64,000 nt of DNA from Euwallacea fornicatus (taxonomy: Eukaryota > Arthropoda > Insecta > Coleoptera > Curculionidae), in NCBI RefSeq assembly GCF_040115645.1, contig NC_089573.1:1736001-1800000 (forward strand), given 5' to 3'. This document shows positions 1 to 11,829 of this stretch, one piece after another; position 1 is the first letter of the stretch, and each line of letters opens with the position of its first letter. The notes beneath the pieces are model-generated. The model saw nothing but the letters and a program-made list of their open reading frames with translations. It did no database searches and was not told the origin of the DNA. The translations under genes were made by a program, and so were the position numbers.

Positions 1-875
1 AAAATTCAGTAACAGCGTTTTCCAATTACCTCCTAGAACTTCCGAAAATCACCTTTACAGAACGGCAAGGGGCAATTCCGGCAATGGAAAGAAACATTAA
101 GCCTGCCTACCTAAATATTTGATTCGTTATAACTCCGTCATCGCGATTGGAAAATTGAAATTAATAATTGATTCTTAGACACGTCAAGAATTTCCAATAT
201 CAATTTCAAACGGCCTTTCGCAATATTAAACTTTTTCATAGTTTTACTGTAGCTTCACCGATGTTTACGTTTGCAGGGCAATTTTCTAAATTGCTGAGGG
301 TGTAATTTTATTCAATTTGTGGCCCTGAATGGGGATTTAATTTTTGCTGTCACGTCTCAACATATCTGAAGGGACGTATAATAATAGCCTTTATATTTGC
401 GGGTGTACCCTTGCCGGGCAATTATGCAGTTATATTATTATGGTAACCATTCAAGAGGATATACATACTCGGCTTTGATAGTCCGGTCCTAATTGGCGTC
501 TTCATCAAAATTCCATGATTCTTCCCGGCGAAATAATTACAACTCTATTCTTGCTACTTAATGATTTAGCAGTTATTTTTGAACCTATGGAACGTTCATT
601 GGATGAGGTTCATTAATTAACGTTTATTAGCCTGTATGTACGTAGTAATTGTGAAATATTGACATAGAGAGCTGATGAAATTTTTCGTGGTCGACCATTT
701 GTGGATTAAGATTGTTTTACAAAAAACCTGATAAAAATGCATTATTTATTATTGTATTTTTTATTCATGAGTTTTGTTTATTTTTATTTATTGTTTAAAG
801 TCGGTGTCTCATAAGAGTCTGCTTTGATATTAAATGTGATCGAATAGTTTTTGTGTTTTTTTTTTAATTTATATA
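1..875. other. Unrecognised non-coding stretch
   Basis: AT-rich sequence with no long open frame, recognisable repeat or splice-flanked exon that I could identify. Probably intron or intergenic DNA. Confidence 0.5.
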
Positions 876-877
876 TA

Positions 878-1490
878 CAGGGTGAGTCGGGAGGAACTTC
901 AGGAGCGTGTTGTACATGAAAAAAAAATGTAAAAAAACTCAAATGTTGTTATCCGATTTTCGTTTGTTTACAAGCTATAGCGTAAATAAAATTAAAACAT
1001 AAAATTTAAAAAATTTACAAATTTTATAAGAAATTCCATAAATGAACGTTTGGATATCATAGTAAATGTTCAAAAATATCGCCATTAACTTCTAAACATT
1101 TTCGGCTTCGTCTATGAAGAGCATTCGTTGCGCTCCTGATTGTTTCATGTCTTTCTTTAATGGCAGCTGCAGCATTTCTAATGCGTTGAATTAGTACATC
1201 TTGAGTGTCCACTTTTACTCTGTACACTTCAGTTTTAAACCAACCCCACAAACAATAGTCTAGTGGTGTGAGGTCTGGAGACCTCGGAGGCCAACTAATA
1301 GGGCCATCACGACCAATCCAACGTATTAATTTATGGAATTTCTTATGAAATTTATAAATTTTTTAAATTTTATTTACGCTATAGCTTGTAAACAAACGAA
1401 AATCGGACAACAACATTTGAGTTTTTTTACATTTATTTTTCATGTACAACACGCTCCTGAAGTTTGGCACGATCCTCCCGACTCACCCTG
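878..1490 (-). mobile_element. Internally deleted CAGGGTG-ended transposon
   Basis: The ends are inverted repeats of about 160 bp: the left reads inward from CAGGGTGAGTCGGGAGGA and the right end repeats this in reverse complement, with small indels. Both are flanked by TA (876-877 and 1491-1492), the target duplication used by the Tc1/mariner/IS630 superfamily. Only the last part of a transposase lies between the repeats, so this is a deletion derivative that could move only with a transposase supplied elsewhere. The two arms differ at few positions, which suggests it is not very old. Confidence 0.85.
1057..1330 (-). pseudogene. DD41D-type transposase, C-terminal fragment
   Basis: Reading from 1330 downward the frame gives WIGRDGPISWPPRSPDLTPL followed by DYCLWGW, the block around the third catalytic aspartate of IS630/Tc1/mariner transposases. 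It ends in CLEVNGDIFEHLL, the usual C-terminal signature of the family whose other members are in this window at 44 kb, 51 kb, 58 kb and 61 kb. The DNA-binding half and the first two catalytic aspartates are absent. It is not expected to make an active enzyme. Confidence 0.8.
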
Positions 1491-1492
1491 TA

Positions 1493-4400
1493 TGTTCTTA
1501 ATTTCTTTTTAGTACTACGTAGTTAGTTATTTAGAATAATTTATTTTTTACCGTTTGTTCTTTTTGGAGACCTTTCGGATTTGATATTGTAAAGATTGTG
1601 AACAACCTGGCTGTTCACTCACACATGAACGTTTCATTCATTCATTAACGTTACAAAAAGTAAACTTTAATAGTGAATAACCATTCGTTTTAAAATGGAT
1701 GGCCAGTCCTTTAAAGGGGAAGGGGGTCGCATAGCTCAAGCGGACTTGTCCAAGTACAACATTTTCATGTTGCAGTCACTACAATAAATGGTAGTTTTAA
1801 AAAAGTTCAAATTTTCACGAAACTTACAATTAAAGGTGGCGAACCCGAAACTTGTAATTGAGGGAAAATCAGAGCGTTGCAACAGCGACTGGGTGCGGAA
1901 AAATGAGACTGAATATCGACTGGCACTCTAAAAGCTCCATTTTCATGAACTCATTTTAATGACACCACCTTCATGAAAGTACTCTACTGAGAGTCGTCTC
2001 GATAGTTGTGTTGCGAGAGTCCGATGTCTACACAACACGTGCAAACCTTTGTTGATATTAATAATATTATAATAGTTAGTAATATGGCAAACACTGAGTT
2101 AATTACCGCTATGGCTGCTGCTAATGAAATTGTTAAAACTAAACTTAGGAAAAGCCTGGAAAACAAGGAAAAGGGTATGGTTGAGACATGAACCCAGAGA
2201 GTTTTCTTTCCGCATGGTATATGGACATCATTGAGTAATTTTCTATATTTTAAAAGATTTCGTAATATTATGCTCATTTTATATGCAACAATGCAACAAT
2301 GCAACAATGCAAGAATCAAGCTATACTCGACTTGAGTTTTTATTTGATATCCGAGACATACCATTACGCGTCATAAATTAAATAGAAAGCTATCGTGCCA
2401 TGAATCTCGGATACGTGAGGAGTGGTACTATAATTCCGTAATTATAGCAAACGCTATTACTTTTAAATCTCTATGTATACGATCTGATAGGTCTAGATCG
2501 CCTTGATCTCTATCAGTTCGTTTTGAACCAATTGGATTGATCCTCATACTACTGAGCCAACCCGATTGGTTGAAAATCAGCGGAGAAGAATCAATACCAC
2601 CTAGGCCTAGCTCGTTTGTCCAGATATTTAAATATTTAAACAATGTTTTGATTCAGCTGGTGTTCAAGATTTTTTTATTTTTCTATGTTCGATTTTAAGA
2701 ATTACATCAACAATCCGCTCAGTGTCCCCTATATTACCAATCGTCGTAATATTATTGTCAGTAATGTTTAACATATATTGAGGAGACAGCAGAGTCAAAT
2801 GACACAACTACAGAGGGAACTCTCAAGGGTGTACTTTCGTGAAAACAGTATCATCCTGAAAATGACACTTTTAGAGTATCAATCGATGAGCTGTCTCTTT
2901 GGCTATTTGTCATTGGTTGACTATCGCGCGGGATTAATCCGATTTGTTGAAAATCAGCTGACAGGGATCAATCCGATCGAGCTCATCGATTCCGAAAAGA
3001 CTGTTGTAATAACGTTATGTCGACAGTGCAATAGCGACTATTGAGTTGTATGTATGTTGTAATGTACCATGACATTTATTACGATAGTTGCCGTCAAGTG
3101 AGAACGTATCATGAAAATTACAATCTTGAAAAAGTCTTTAGTAGGGTCTTGATCAGGAAGGTCGGATTGTCATAGGCGAAAGGTGAACGTTTGGGAGTAC
3201 GTGGGAACACGGCCGGCCTTGAATAACAAGAACGTAAAACGAGCACGAAATTGTTAGTCTCAGGTTTCAATCTATGGCGATTTTTCTAAGTCATGCAGAA
3301 ACGACGGATATAGAGTTGCGAACCGAGTCACTGGCAAGCTTAAGAATTCTTACGATTCAAAAATGTGTGTTGTATTCTTTTAGTGTGAGGACAAAGTAGA
3401 GAATTATATAGATATTTTTAAGATAGCGTTTAAAGCACGGAAATCTAAGTTTTTGAGGAGTAAGCAAATTGACATAATTAATCCAACCGTTCTAAAATTT
3501 CCTTTTTACCCTTGACCGTAGCTTCTCTTTTACATCAGTGTAGGACGCTTTGAGGAATGTTCTGTCCCTACTGCTATCGATTTTTTGTGTGCACAAAACC
3601 GCTCAACATTATTTTCACAGTTATTTCCTTTATGTAAGTCATATCGTGAATATTTTATAGAGAATATTTCACCCACCATTGAAAGTATTTTGAATTTTAA
3701 TAAAAACAGATACCTATCTGAACGTCTCAAATTCGTTCTCATGTTTATATGCTTTTGTAGTTCCATTTTTTGGAATATATTGGCAACATTCGGCTAAGCA
3801 TATTCCCATTTTAAAATTGACTTCGCCACAATCTTTGCTTATAAAGTGCTTCTAGGAAAGTAGGAGAATTCATATCGAAAACACTCTTCTCGATAAGGCT
3901 TCTGGCAAAAATGGCAAATAAGTCTTTTTATATTTGTTTCCGGCGTAATCTTTGCATCTTAAATAAAAAATGATTACCCTATTATCGTGGTTCCCCAAAA
4001 GAAGCATTATGGCAAATGCTTGGAGATAAAAAATTCATGACGTAGTACGTGTGTTCTAATACCGCCTACGGCAAAGGTAGGGATTTTGGTATTTCCCTCG
4101 AAACTCATGTACTATTATTGCGATATTTGTCATTTTTGCCTTATTAATCTATTTATACATAAGTCCTAAAATATGACGGAGGATGGAAAGATAAGAGCCG
4201 GTACAAATCTCAACTTTTGAAATATTAAAAGCCTTTCATGGCGCGAATACGAAATGAACCTCTTTACACCATATTTCGGTTACTTTTGAACTGCGTATTA
4301 TAGTGTGGGAAGGCTGGGAAGATTCCAGACCCACGTCACATTTTTACAATTTCTTATTTGGTCTTATTTTGCCTCGAAGCCAGTAAAATTTACGCTAATC

Positions 4401-4656
4401 TTCCCGGTGCTAAAGTAATATAAATTCCCTCGTCATATTTGCAGGTAAAAATACACCCCCGGTTATTTCTCTAATTATTCAGTTATGTAGCAAAATAAAT
4501 CATAACTACTCCTCATTTAACCCGTCGTCTTAACGTCGACTAACCTGAATTAACCCGAACTAATTTCGAATTTGATAGCTGTCATATAACCCTAATTACA
4601 AACTAATTATAAAGTTTCAAAATATGTGCAGCTGAATGACGTTAATGGCGTATGTA
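1493..4656. other. Unrecognised stretch with small repeats
   Basis: No gene recognised. Three head-to-tail copies of the octamer GCAACAAT lie at 2285-2308. Two similar stretches containing GTTGAAAATCAGC occur near 2573 and 2946 in the same orientation. Short frames at 2006-2191 and 2778-3044 have no recognised relatives. The first is discussed in the findings as a weak PIF/Harbinger candidate. Confidence 0.4.
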
Positions 4657-4658
4657 TG

Positions 4659-5935
4659 GCAGATCTACCGGTATGAAATTAGCGCTATTTTGTGAAAATA
4701 AAACACCAATTTTAGCAAGGAAAGAACAAAAAAATTATTCAAAATATTGACCATTTCTACACATTTCGACCTCCTTTCTGGCAATTTATTGATACCACGC
4801 CGACAGAAATGCTCCTCTTTGGCATCAAACCAATTAGACGCCCAATTTTCTACTTCTTCGTAGGAATCGAAGTGCTGCTCAGCCAATGCGCGTCCCATCG
4901 ACGAAAACAAATGGTAGTCCGAAGGAGCCAAGTCTGGTGAATACGGCGGATGGGGTAGCGACTCCCAGCCAAGTGTTTTGTGATATCCTGAACCGGTGTT
5001 GTTTTGTGTGCAGGTGTGTTGTCATGGAGCAAAATTACCTTCCCGTGTCTTCTGACCCGTTCTGATCGTTTTTCGATCAATGCATTGCTTAAATTAATCA
5101 ACTGTTATCAGTAGCGAACAGCATTAACGGTTTCACCAGGTTTTAAAAGCTCGTGGTGCACCACACCTTTCCGATCCCACCAAACACACAGCATTGTCTT
5201 CTTACCGAATCGATCAGGTTTTGCAGTGGATGTTGATGGTTGTCCCGAATCAACCCGTGATTTTTTCCGTTTAGGATTTTGAAAATGAATCCATTTTTCA
5301 TCTCCAGTAACAATTCGATGCAAAACTGATTTTCTTTCGTGCCTTTGAAGCAAAATTTCACAGGTGATTTTTCGGTTCTCCATCTGTCTTTCATTCAATT
5401 CATACGGCACCCATTTTCCACACTTTTGGATCTTTCCCGTAGCTTTTAAACGATCAAAAAATTGTTCGTTGTGCAACATTTAACATTTCTGCCATTTGCT
5501 TTTCACTTAAAGTGTCATCTTCATCCAATATCGATTGCAGTTCGTCGTCTTCGAACTTTTTTGGTGGTCTGCCACGTCCTTCATTTTGCACATCAAAATT
5601 GTTATTTCTGAATCGTTGAAACCATCTTTTGCACGTTGCTTCTGATGAATCATAATCACCATGTGTCTCGGCAAGCATTCGATGCGACTCTGCAGCACTT
5701 TTCTTCGAATGAAAGCAAAACATTAATTATTTCCGCATCATTTTGTGGAACAAAATTCGACATTTTTGACCCAATGAAATAATATATTGTTATTTGCCCA
5801 AGGACTTGATTTGCACTAAATATGTTTGTCAGTTTGCACACCAACAAAGCAAACAAGAAAAAAGGTTTGTTTACAACAAACGCCCTATATCGAGACGTTG
5901 GTATCCTGACGCTCACTTCATACCGGTATACCTGG
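4659..5935 (-). mobile_element. Mariner element, copy 1 (dead)
   Basis: A 1277-bp element with mariner inverted ends. The right end, read inward, is CCAGGTATACCGGTATGAAG with TA outside it at 5936-5937. The left end is a decayed version (GCAGATCTACCGGTATGAAA). Its length and its single DD34D transposase are typical of mariner. A close relative lies at 47933-49208 with unrelated flanks, so these are separate insertions and not a segmental duplication. Confidence 0.92.
4735..5763 (-). pseudogene. Mariner transposase, copy 1
   Basis: Encodes a DD34D transposase that cuts and rejoins mariner ends. Starting at MSNFVPQNDAEI, it has the N-terminal helix-turn-helix region (CKRWFQRFRNNNFDVQNEGR), then VTGDEKWIHF with the first aspartate, LLHDNTPAHK with the second, and APSDYHLF with the third. 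The frame is broken early (before FCFHSKKSAAESHRM), again in a run of T after LNVAQRTIF, and near the third aspartate. A stop falls in front of QQLINL. The canonical C-terminal end (NGQYFE) is out of frame. The first two breaks are also in the 48-kb copy. It cannot be functional. Confidence 0.9.
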
Positions 5936-5937
5936 TA

Positions 5938-8169
5938 TTTTTTCCTTCACCTTGTGTATTCTGTCCAAAGTTTCGGCAACACCCCTTGTTGCTCCCTACT
6001 ACCTTCCTTTACTTTCGAAATAATTCATATCGCTTTAAATGCCGTTGTAAATTAGGAAAATCACAAGCTTTTGTCTTTAAAATATAATTAGGAGCAACAT
6101 GGAACTGTATATATTTGGTGAGCTAAAATTTCACTCTAGTTACTATTTTGAATGCGTGATGGTGTTAATATTGAGACAATATTTTCATGCTAATGAAGAG
6201 ATGAGAGTTAATAACAATTTGGAACGGCGGAAGCAAAACCTGGAAACTCCTACAAAATCACGAGTACTCTTAAAAGGGAATTAAAAACTTCTGCACGTAC
6301 GGTCATTTATTAAAAGTTATCACCGTGGGGGTGGTCATTTAATAATTCCCATCATTATTCGAGTGGTTGTTATAAGAGATTAATTTATATTTCAAGGTTT
6401 TTCCAAATGTTACTAGAAACCTAAACTTAATTACTCTGCTATTCTTGGGCCATCAGTTTTTTATTTAATCCTGGACGCAAATTTATATCCAAAAAGTGCT
6501 TAGTTCACAGCTGTTCTTAACAACTCCTGGAATGTACAAAGGTGCTTAAACATTATTAATCTATTGCCGGGAACTGTGTTTGACAAACTATGCTCACACC
6601 GTTAAATTTCGCTAGTCATCAGGGTAACTTGTTACATTTTGGTAAATGGAGGTCTCATTACTTAAAAGTTAAATATTCCGGTTTCAGGGCCCAGGTCTAG
6701 GAATCCCTTAACTTTACTATATAAAATGCCTTTAGCCGATACTCGGAAAAATATGGACGTTTTGAGAAATCGTTTGTGTCGTATACAGCAATAACAAATC
6801 GATTTAGAATGACACGACTTTAGGTATGGAGTGTCTTTTGTTGTTTGGATCGCTCCGGGGACTGAAAATGTTCAATTTCACGAAAACTCTTTCAGCCAAT
6901 CTGTCTCACTAGCGTGAAACTTTTAAGTATTTTCGTTATGATTTTTCTGAACAATTTCGTCGAACAATTTCCCGCAGTCTTTTCGAATGTTTTTTAAGCC
7001 CAAATGGAGCTGCGTTAAATTGAAGTTAGTGGATGTAATAAAGTTGCCCCTTGAGGACTTATCCAATATAACCGCGAGAATTGTTCGATATATTGTCAAT
7101 TTAAACTATAGAGAAGTTTTATTGTAGTTTTATCGTGAATTTTACTTCATACACTTATTTCCAGATGTGTTCCGATTTATTAGACTTTAGAAAAAAAACC
7201 GATTAAGACATAAAATTTCTTTTTTCCTTTTTATTTTAATTCAAAAAGATGAAATTGTCAAAAATTCTGGAAAATGGTGGATAAAATTGTGTAAATAAAT
7301 GAATAAAATTAATCATATATATAACATCTGTTTTAGTTTTGCAGGTCGGAAGAATATTTAATTAAATCTTGAATCTGCCCCCGAGAGTATGTGAAACAAA
7401 TATGACTTAACTGCATTTTCCTGACTTTCAATCTTCAAACATATTTAGGATTAACTTGGTCTTTAAGGTTAATAAATAATTTTTATTGAATTTCGAACAT
7501 TTTTGAAAATCAATCAGAAGTCTGCTAAATCAGCAACCTTTTCAAAGACGAAAAGGTTACTGACTTGTAAGATAATTATTAGAGTAATTGTCGTAGATAA
7601 TAGCTGAAGAACAAATTGAAATATAGTGCTGTAATGTTGGTATAGTTTATAGGAAGGTTTTAATGCTTTTTGCAGGCTTAGGAAATTCGAGAGAAAAACT
7701 TTATTAAGACAGTAAAATCGATTAAAGAAAAATTCATATAGTGACTTGGTCAATTTTTTGAATATATCTTTTAGTTGGGAAATAGTGAAACTTCTTTCTA
7801 ATAAAAAAAAATGGCAATCTTGCAAACAACTTTTTTGTTGTTTTGTCTCTAGTCGCAACGAGCCTTTTATATTGAATTTACGTCACGCTGGCAGGCGTCC
7901 TCAGGTAGCCCTTGTTGCCAAAACTTATAAAAATAATCAGACGCAGATAAGTTTTTTTCTATGACAAATTCACGTAAATTCAAGCGATATATTCTGAGCA
8001 TTGCACTCAATTTATGAGTTTTCCGTAATTCGTTGATGTCTATGGCTTTAGTTCACAGGTTTGTCCAGATAGAAGCTATAAAATTACATACACATTTTTT
8101 TTCTTAACAAAAATTTTGATACGAATAAAATTAAAATTTTGGTTGGAAAATTTTGTTTTGCTTTCATAA
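5938..8169. other. Unrecognised stretch
   Basis: AT-rich DNA with no recognised coding block or mobile-element terminus. The open frames present (for example 7514-7858) are short, of low complexity and unlike known proteins, and I treat them as chance. Confidence 0.45.
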
Positions 8170-8370
8170 TAAATGATTTGGGCAAATTGCAGCATTGCAA
8201 CAATCTTTTTAAAGTCGCCGCCTTGGCAACAAAATTTTATAAGAAACTTATTTCTGGTTTAAAAATTGCTTTACTTTTTACCGTTTTTCAGAAAAATGGG
8301 AAAATACTAAGAAAAATGGCAAAATTTCATTTTAAGCTTTGTGCAATAATTCTTAAATCAAATCGAAACA
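8170..8370 (+). repeat. Left arm of a diverged inverted repeat
   Basis: Contains a block reading TTATAAGAAACTTATTTCTG followed by GTTTAAAAATTGCTTTA. It recurs in reverse complement at about 8840-9050. The match is strongest over about 100 bp and weakens outward. Probably the remnant of a non-autonomous DNA element with long inverted ends. No terminal CAGGG-type sequence was found to fix its limits. Confidence 0.55.
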
Positions 8371-8839
8371 AATTTTGAAGATGCAACTTCTTTAGGACGA
8401 CTTTTGAACAGAAAATGATGACGCACCAAGAATGAATCTATCGTTTCTGAGGTCTAATCAGTCAGTAATTTTTCAGGTTGATTATAAGGCATCAGGGTAG
8501 AGAAAAAACCAAAAGGCTTCAATGTGAGAGAACGAATTTTCAGAGATTTTGTTCCCAAAACATTTCGGTGGTGCTAACAGCTTAAAATTGAAAAAGGTTT
8601 GATTTTGTGCTCTTAAATTTACTTTCATTTTGAGCTATAAAGAGTTTCTAAAATTTTTTTTTACCTACGAGAAAATATGTACAGTAAGTTCATAAATTTT
8701 TATGAACACGATATCGTTTGTTCGCACATTAGGAAAGAATGAAAAAAAAAACTTTTTCGCGATGTAGGTGCTTGTTGACCTCATTATTATTATCACTTTG
8801 TGAAAGTGTATAATAGAGCTCTTTGAGCTTTAAACTTGC

Positions 8840-9050
8840 TCTATTAAGCAAAGTTTAAAATTCATTGTCTAATTCTTTGAAGAATGTTCCTACTTTTCGA
8901 GAAAACGGTGAAAGTTAAAGCAATTTTTAAACCGGATATGAGTTTCTTATAATATTCTTTAAAACTTTGCCCACTTAATCATCGCTGTACCTTTTCCAGT
9001 TTTCAAGATCCCAATATATGCATCACCAATTTGGATCGCACTACGTACAA
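8840..9050 (-). repeat. Right arm of a diverged inverted repeat
   Basis: Reverse-complement partner of 8170-8370. The shared core reads TTATAAGAAACTCATATCCG then GTTTAAAAATTGCTTTAA. The interior between the arms has no coding signal that I can see. Confidence 0.55.
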
Positions 9051-9512
9051 ACCAAAGATTCGGTGGATAAATCCCACGTAGAATAACTGCGCAAGATGTA
9101 CAAAATATGACTTTTTCGTATCTTCCGAGAATTATTCTTTATATGTTTATTTTGATATTTTTCTCAATAGATATTTCGCGATTTTGTTTTCAAGGAAATG
9201 TACTAAAAACACCTTAGTAATGGAATCTACGATTCTTAAAGGTTAGATAAAAATTGTATGCTTTTGTGAACTGTGAACCCCAAAATTCCGATTTCTGAGA
9301 ATCTCTAATTAGCTAAGTTCTGTAATGTTAAAATCAACGCTTTTACCGGGTAATTTTAACTTCTAATAAGCGCAGGAAGATGTTAAGATGCCTAATTACC
9401 TACCTGGCACAGTTCTAGGTTAATTGATCCTAAATGAGTATATATCTGTTGTTTGTTGAAGAAAAACAGTTAGGTTAAGCCTTAAAAACTAAAGGATAAA
9501 ACTCCGACTTAC

Positions 9513-9691
9513 GTTCTCTCAAAGTGACCATAAAGTAAGATGGCTTGCCAGGATTGCTCGGCCCAATCGCGTTCCAAGCTATTATCTGGAAGCTATAAAC
9601 TGTGTAAGGCCTCAAACCTTTCACTTGAAACAAGGACTCGTTGTTCGTAGTGTTCAGTTTCCTGATGGTGAAATTTGTGCTCTTGGCCATG
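9513..9691 (-). CDS. Internal exon: fibronectin type III domain, C-terminal half
   Basis: A 179-nt exon on the minus strand. The upstream edge follows a strong acceptor (pyrimidine run ending TTGTTTCAG before CATGGCC). The downstream edge is GAGAAC followed by GTAAGT, a consensus donor. Its 59 whole codons include VKGLRPYTVYSFQIIAWNAI and then GPSNPGKPSYFMVTLRE. This is the E-F-G strand pattern of an FnIII domain (L-x-P-x-T-x-Y, A-x-N-x-x-G, closing T-L-R-E). Such domains occur in neural adhesion receptors, and the wording recalls Sidekick-like proteins, but I cannot confirm the gene. The exon starts with the third base of a codon and ends after the first base of one. Neighbouring exons were not identified; a GTAAGT at 9778-9773 would give the wrong phase. 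High confidence in FnIII, low in gene identity. Confidence 0.78.
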
Positions 9692-10535
9692 CTGAAACAA
9701 GAAAAGAAATCGCTGACATTGATATATTATAGCTTCGAAAAGGTGCAGCAGCAGTCTTTCTTGGGAACAACTTACCGATATCATGCGGCGGAATTTTATA
9801 TAAATTCGAGGAAGATACTTTAGAATCTGAAATTTACTTGGAATGCGGAAGGAAACTTGTTTAAAACTTTAAAAGAGAATGGCGCTTCAGCTTTTTCAAT
9901 GTTACCTCGCATTTCCGGTAAAAAAATTCATCAGCATTGATGATTTATTACACATACTCGCAGTTGAATTAAATATGTCCAGTCATAAACGTACTTCATC
10001 AAATTATTTCGAGAACTGTCGTAAATCCCAAGTTGTCGCTTTGGCGACGGCCCCGAACTACATGTGCTTATTTTAATCTTGAACGAAGGTTCCGCATCAA
10101 ACCACTGAACATTAGCCCTTCAATTATAACTTCCTTTTTGCTACAAGAGACAACGAAACTCCGCTTTAATCTCTACAAACGACCCACAAGAATATGCATG
10201 TTCTGTGCAATATCGTGATACTTTGCTTAATTAATAACAAGCGTTGTAGCTATAATTTCGATCATATTATCAACAATGACGCACTTAAACTGGAGAGATA
10301 TCAAACGAAGACATTGCCGGGTTTATCACGAAATGTTGATAATTTTACATATTTTATCAAGTTTATGAATTACGATTGTCTTCAAGCACCGAACTCGCAA
10401 TGGGATTTTCTAACAGCTCTTACGAACATTTTGGATTTTGTAAAACAACAACATAACAATATTTTCCAGCCAGAGAAGCGACCCTTTCGACAAAATTAAG
10501 ACGTTTTTAGAGTTCATTTGTTTTATACGTATATA
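9692..10535. other. Presumed intron, nothing recognised
   Basis: Lies immediately 5' (minus strand) of the FnIII exon. A second donor-like site, TATCG followed by GTAAGT, sits at 9778-9773, but the sequence before it has a TGA in the frame needed to join the exon. No further exon was identified. Confidence 0.4.
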
Positions 10536-10600
10536 CAGGGTGTCCCGCAAACCTTCGACAATACGTCGCCTGATGGAAGGCCCATCTTTTAGAAGTCAGA
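10536..10600 (+). mobile_element. Solo CAGGGTG-type transposon end
   Basis: After TATATA the sequence CAGGGTGTCCCGCAAACCTT matches the style of the other CAGGGTG ends in this window. No matching reverse-complement end was found downstream, so the element is probably truncated or interrupted. Confidence 0.5.
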
Positions 10601-10895
10601 AAATGAAAAAATTGCCTTCACGAAAATATCGTGGATTTCGAGATATTTACACTTTTTTCAAAATCGACAAAAACTAACATCGCTTGATATTTCGCTCTAT
10701 CCCCGTTACACCACTCCGAGTAGAGAAGCAAAAATTCCTGTATTAGTTTCCTCAATGGTCGTTGTCATCGCTTTTTCTTTTACTGGTAATGACGCTTCCC
10801 ATGCAAGTTAGTTGTAAAAAAAATGGGAGGGGGGGATTGCATACCATTCTCAGTCAAAACTAGCTGACAATAATATGCACCCCTTGCTAAGGGCT

Positions 10896-11094
10896 CCGGC
10901 GGAAACCGTTTTTTTAGCAAAGGTTTTCGTTCCAATAAATCATGAGTCCTTTATTTTAGAAAAAAGTTGAAATTGGTTAAAGTATTCCTTAAGCAATTTT
11001 TTGAGTAAAATACGTTTGTTCGTGAAGTCTGTAAATTCAATAAAAAGTTTCGGTTTTCTGAAAACACCATCAACTTATATTTCCCTTATAAGGG
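10896..11094 (+). repeat. Left arm of a diverged inverted repeat
   Basis: The stretch ending CTGAAAACACCATCAACTTA has a reverse-complement partner at 11262-11408, with further matches around TCCTTTATTTTAGAAAA. Possibly the interior of the element whose end is at 10536. The 170 bp between the arms has no recognised coding content. Confidence 0.45.
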
Positions 11095-11261
11095 CCATAC
11101 TGGATGTTTGCAATTTTTGGTTGAGAGGTGGATTGTTTCACCGAACTCCACTCTGCGTTGTGCATGCATTTCGTCGGCAGTTGCTTGCGAAAAAGCGCTA
11201 CTTTCCACACTCATCAGGAAAACAACTATTTCACTCCGTGTACAAGAATTAAAAGAATCAA

Positions 11262-11408
11262 ATATAGAGGTTATGAGAAAAATACAAGTTGATGATGTTT
11301 CCAGAGAACCGGAACGTTGTCTTATTATTTTATTTTCTAAAATAAGGGATTTATGATGGGAAAATGCAACATTTGCGTTTTCTTAAAATTTCTGGAAAAT
11401 TTACCGCC
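11262..11408 (-). repeat. Right arm of a diverged inverted repeat
   Basis: In reverse complement this reads CTGGAAACATCATCAACTTG, the partner of 11056-11077. Further inward and outward similarity is patchy. Confidence 0.45.
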
Positions 11409-11829
11409 GTTGCGGTTTCGACATTACGTTGCTAACAAAATTGTTTAGAACTTTCTTCATTTAAGCAGCTCGGTGGCTTCTATAGTTTCCCAAACACCAA
11501 CACGTGGAAAATCAATTTGGGAGATGTGTATATTCATATAGCTTTTATTTCACGTGTATCCCCAAAATGATATCGAGAAAAACGACATACTTCAATGACA
11601 TATGTAATAGGTAGTTATAGAGCTGTTCGGCATCGAATTAGTTACTTCAATTGGTCTTCTTTTTAACGACGATGCTTTACATGAGTTGTTATGATTTGTT
11701 TTTGGGTCGCTTTACATATGACGACCATTTTCACACTGCGGGACTAAAACTGAAAATTTTCCTTTTGAGCGCTTTTAACAAATGTAAAAATTTAACATTA
11801 ATTTCTTCAAAGTATCAAAGCTCAATGTA

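Noticed and set aside
1984..2364. Minus-strand open frame of 126 codons with hydrophobic runs
   Set aside because: No recognised domain or splice context; overlaps a small tandem repeat. Hydrophobic runs are common in chance AT-rich frames.
4520..4590. AACC/CCTGAA-rich words here, at 38467-38495 and at 59239-59265 as telomere-like repeats
   Set aside because: They are only a few irregular copies and not TTAGG arrays.
9740..9780. GTAAGT at 9778-9773 as the donor of the exon before the FnIII exon
   Set aside because: The phase required by the FnIII exon puts a TGA two codons before this donor.
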